DNA from: an uncultured beta proteobacterium
Lineage (GTDB): Bacteria; Pseudomonadota; Gammaproteobacteria; Burkholderiales; Burkholderiaceae
DNA length: 6,893 nt
NCBI GenBank assembly: GCA_903909925.1
Contig: CAIVXR010000132.1
Location: 1-6,893 of the forward strand
Direction: 5' to 3'
Shown here: piece after piece, positions 5,849 through 6,893 of the stretch
Numbering within the stretch: position 1 is the stretch's first letter
Layout: every line of letters starts with the position of its first letter
The notes under the pieces: generated by a model
Database searches by the model: none
Seen by the model: the letters and a program-made list of their open reading frames with translations, nothing else
What the model was told of the DNA's origin: nothing
Made by a program: the position numbers and the translations under genes

Positions 5849-6496
5849 ATGTCACTGAAAAAAGCACTACTTTTAAAGCTTCTAGGTATTGCCTTGGGCT
5901 TAACTGTTTCTGTGTCGACCTATGCTGTCGATACGCCTAGTGACGCGCCTGCCGAAGCAGTTGTTCCTAAAGAAAGTATGTTTCAGGCGGGTCGCTCTTA
6001 TCTTTACCGTGCTTCTGACCGCTTAGTTGATACCGTTTCTGGAAAATCAGAAGAGTTAATCGACCGTGCCATGGAAGTCATTGGCGTGCGTTATCGCTCC
6101 GACACTGAATTGCCTCAGTCTGGTTTAGATGGTAGTAGTTTTGTTGGTTATGTTTTTAAAGACAAGCTCGGATTTTTATTGCCACGTAAATCGACCCAAA
6201 TGAGTCGTGTTGGCAAGCCTATTAATCGTGATGAGTTGCAACCGGGTGATCTCGTATTTTTTAATACGATGCGCTTAACTTTTTCTCATGTCGGTATTTA
6301 TGTTGGCGACAATAAATTTATTCACTCTCCATCCAAGGGTACTGCTGTTCGCGTTGACGATCTTGGAAGTCTTTATTGGGACAAACGCTTTGATGGTGCG
6401 CGCCGCTTAGATGGTAGCGACAATTTGGATGATGCAGAACGCAAAGAGCTCTTGAACGAAGTTAAAAATCTCAAGCGTAAGTCACGTAACCTATAA
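5849..6496 (+). CDS. Exported NlpC/P60-fold protein lacking the catalytic cysteine (probable pseudoenzyme)
   Basis: The 215-residue product has a Sec signal peptide (Lys4-Lys5, hydrophobic core about 6-22, likely cleavage after TYA, 26) and then an NlpC/P60 (C40 peptidase) domain at about 67-187. Active members cleave peptidoglycan stem peptides in the periplasm using Cys-His-His. The fold markers are clear: DRAMEVIGVRYR (72-83), LQPGDLVFFNT (130-140), FSHVGIYVGDNKFIHSPSKG (145-164) and RFDGARR (180-186). His147 and His159 are present. The nucleophile motif, normally D-C-S-G-F, is D94-G95-S96-S97-F98, and the usual YR-x-GG stretch is YR-S-D-T (82-86). No cysteine occurs anywhere in the protein. 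Hydrolysis is therefore unlikely; a binding, scaffolding or regulatory role is inferred. The C-terminus (190-215) is highly charged and probably helical. The start is forced by an in-frame TAA at 5837-5839, and there is no Shine-Dalgarno sequence. It is convergent with the patatin-like gene. Confidence 0.88.
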   Translation: MSLKKALLLKLLGIALGLTVSVSTYAVDTPSDAPAEAVVPKESMFQAGRSYLYRASDRLVDTVSGKSEELIDRAMEVIGVRYRSDTELPQSGLDGSSFVGYVFKDKLGFLLPRKSTQMSRVGKPINRDELQPGDLVFFNTMRLTFSHVGIYVGDNKFIHSPSKGTAVRVDDLGSLYWDKRFDGARRLDGSDNLDDAERKELLNEVKNLKRKSRNL

Positions 6497-6525
6497 GGCA
6501 TAGGCTCTCTAGCTCTTTAGCTTTT
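6490..6525 (+). terminator. Small hairpins at the convergent 3' ends, possible weak terminator
   Basis: CCTAT (6490-6494) and ATAGG (6500-6504) form a 5-bp stem with a 5-nt loop over the stop codon of the NlpC-like gene. A second self-complementary pair, AGCT (6511-6514) and AGCT (6519-6522), is followed by TTT (6523-6525). Both stems are short, and the second lies inside the end of the convergent patatin-like gene. Only 12 bp separate the two stop codons, so some termination signal is expected here, but this evidence is weak. Confidence 0.22.
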
Positions 6526-6893
6526 CCTTAATTAAAGCCATTTGTTCCTGTGCTGCAGCCTCTCCCGCCAGGATGGCGGCATTTCTGGATCTAAAGTCAC
6601 CGCTGCTCATTTGTTTTAGTTGTGGGGTAATTACAATATCAGCACTCTTAAGTTCGAATTGATTAATACTGCTTTGCATAATTGAAATGGTGTGCTGAAG
6701 AATTCCAAACGTACCACTAGCGTCTTGATGCACTGGCTCGGAAGAAATATTGACCGCAATGACTAAGGTTGCCCCCATTTGTCTTGCATAACTTACCGGC
6801 ACTGGTGCTACCAATCCACCATCGACATATTCTTTGCCACTAATAACTGTGGGCTGGAATACGCCAGGAACGCTGCACGATGCGCGTACAGCC
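6509..6893 (-). CDS. Patatin-like phospholipase, RssA-type, C-terminal fragment
   Basis: The minus-strand frame is open from the right window edge to a TAG at 6511-6509, giving 127 residues of the C-terminal part. It begins AVRASCSVPGVFQP, then KEYVDGGLVAPVPVSYAR and ATLVIAVNIS. This order is typical of RssA/YchK-type patatin domains. The Asp of the D-G-G/A motif (codon 6823-6821) is the second member of the patatin Ser-Asp dyad. The nucleophilic Ser in G-x-S-x-G and the oxyanion glycines would lie beyond the window. Such proteins are predicted acyl-ester hydrolases acting on lipids; the substrate here is unknown. The C-terminal tail (residues SADIVITPQL onward) is also typical of the family. 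An in-frame TTG at 6814 is internal and is not the start. The gene converges on the NlpC-like gene with a 12-bp gap. Confidence 0.88.
   Translation of the reverse strand, partial: AVRASCSVPGVFQPTVISGKEYVDGGLVAPVPVSYARQMGATLVIAVNISSEPVHQDASGTFGILQHTISIMQSSINQFELKSADIVITPQLKQMSSGDFRSRNAAILAGEAAAQEQMALIKEKLKS

Noticed and set aside
6131..6139. Loss of the NlpC catalytic motif as a frameshift or pseudogene sign
   Set aside because: The reading frame is intact from signal peptide to C-terminus, spacing of flanking motifs is preserved and other conserved residues remain, so substitution in a maintained gene fits better than decay.
6812..6814. TTG at 6814 as the start of a short 101-residue minus-strand gene
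   Set aside because: The frame continues open to the window edge and the upstream residues (AVRASCSVPG, VDGG) are conserved patatin sequence, so the TTG is an internal Leu codon.
1..6893. Mobile elements, CRISPR arrays, tRNA/rRNA genes or phage genes
   Set aside because: No transposase, integrase, array-like repeats or RNA gene signatures were seen; apart from the intergenic gaps (50, 137 and 12 bp) the window is filled by conserved chromosomal genes.

Overview
The window looks like chromosomal core sequence from a betaproteobacterium, most likely Burkholderiales and possibly a Polynucleobacter-like lineage. The inference rests on moderate-to-low GC by eye, the FabI N-terminus (MGFLSGKKILITG...), and close resemblance of every gene to proteobacterial families. 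There are no mobile elements, CRISPR arrays, tRNAs or rRNAs. The genus is a guess from recall and was not tested by a search.

Layout: (1) 1-60, minus strand: first 20 codons of fabI (enoyl-ACP reductase), running off the left edge. (2) 61-110: short divergent intergenic region with the fabI ribosome binding site and a plausible yejA promoter. (3) 111-5711, plus strand: a complete yejA-yejB-yejE-yejF operon for an ABC peptide importer, with all genes overlapping by 1 or 4 nt. (4) 5712-5848: intergenic region with a weak terminator-like hairpin and a good promoter candidate. (5) 5849-6496, plus strand: an exported NlpC/P60-fold protein. (6) 6509-6893, minus strand: C-terminal part of a patatin-like (RssA-type) phospholipase, convergent with the preceding gene and running off the right edge.

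How the genes work together: YejA is the periplasmic binding protein, YejB and YejE form the membrane channel, and YejF carries both ATPase domains. YejABEF relatives import peptides, including microcin C in E. coli and, in some alphaproteobacteria, antimicrobial peptides or muropeptides. The next gene belongs to a family that normally cuts peptidoglycan stem peptides, so a cell-wall link is conceivable but unproven.

The most notable observation is that this NlpC/P60 protein lacks its catalytic cysteine. The usual D-C-S-G-F motif reads D-G-S-S-F, the preceding Gly-Gly motif is also gone, and the protein contains no cysteine at all, while the two histidines and the rest of the fold are kept. 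It is probably a non-enzymatic member of the family. Second, the two plus-strand genes that need their own start signals (yejA and the NlpC-like gene) have no Shine-Dalgarno sequence and have promoter-like -10 elements just upstream of the ATG. This suggests leaderless or nearly leaderless mRNAs, in contrast to the strong GGAGG sites inside the operon.
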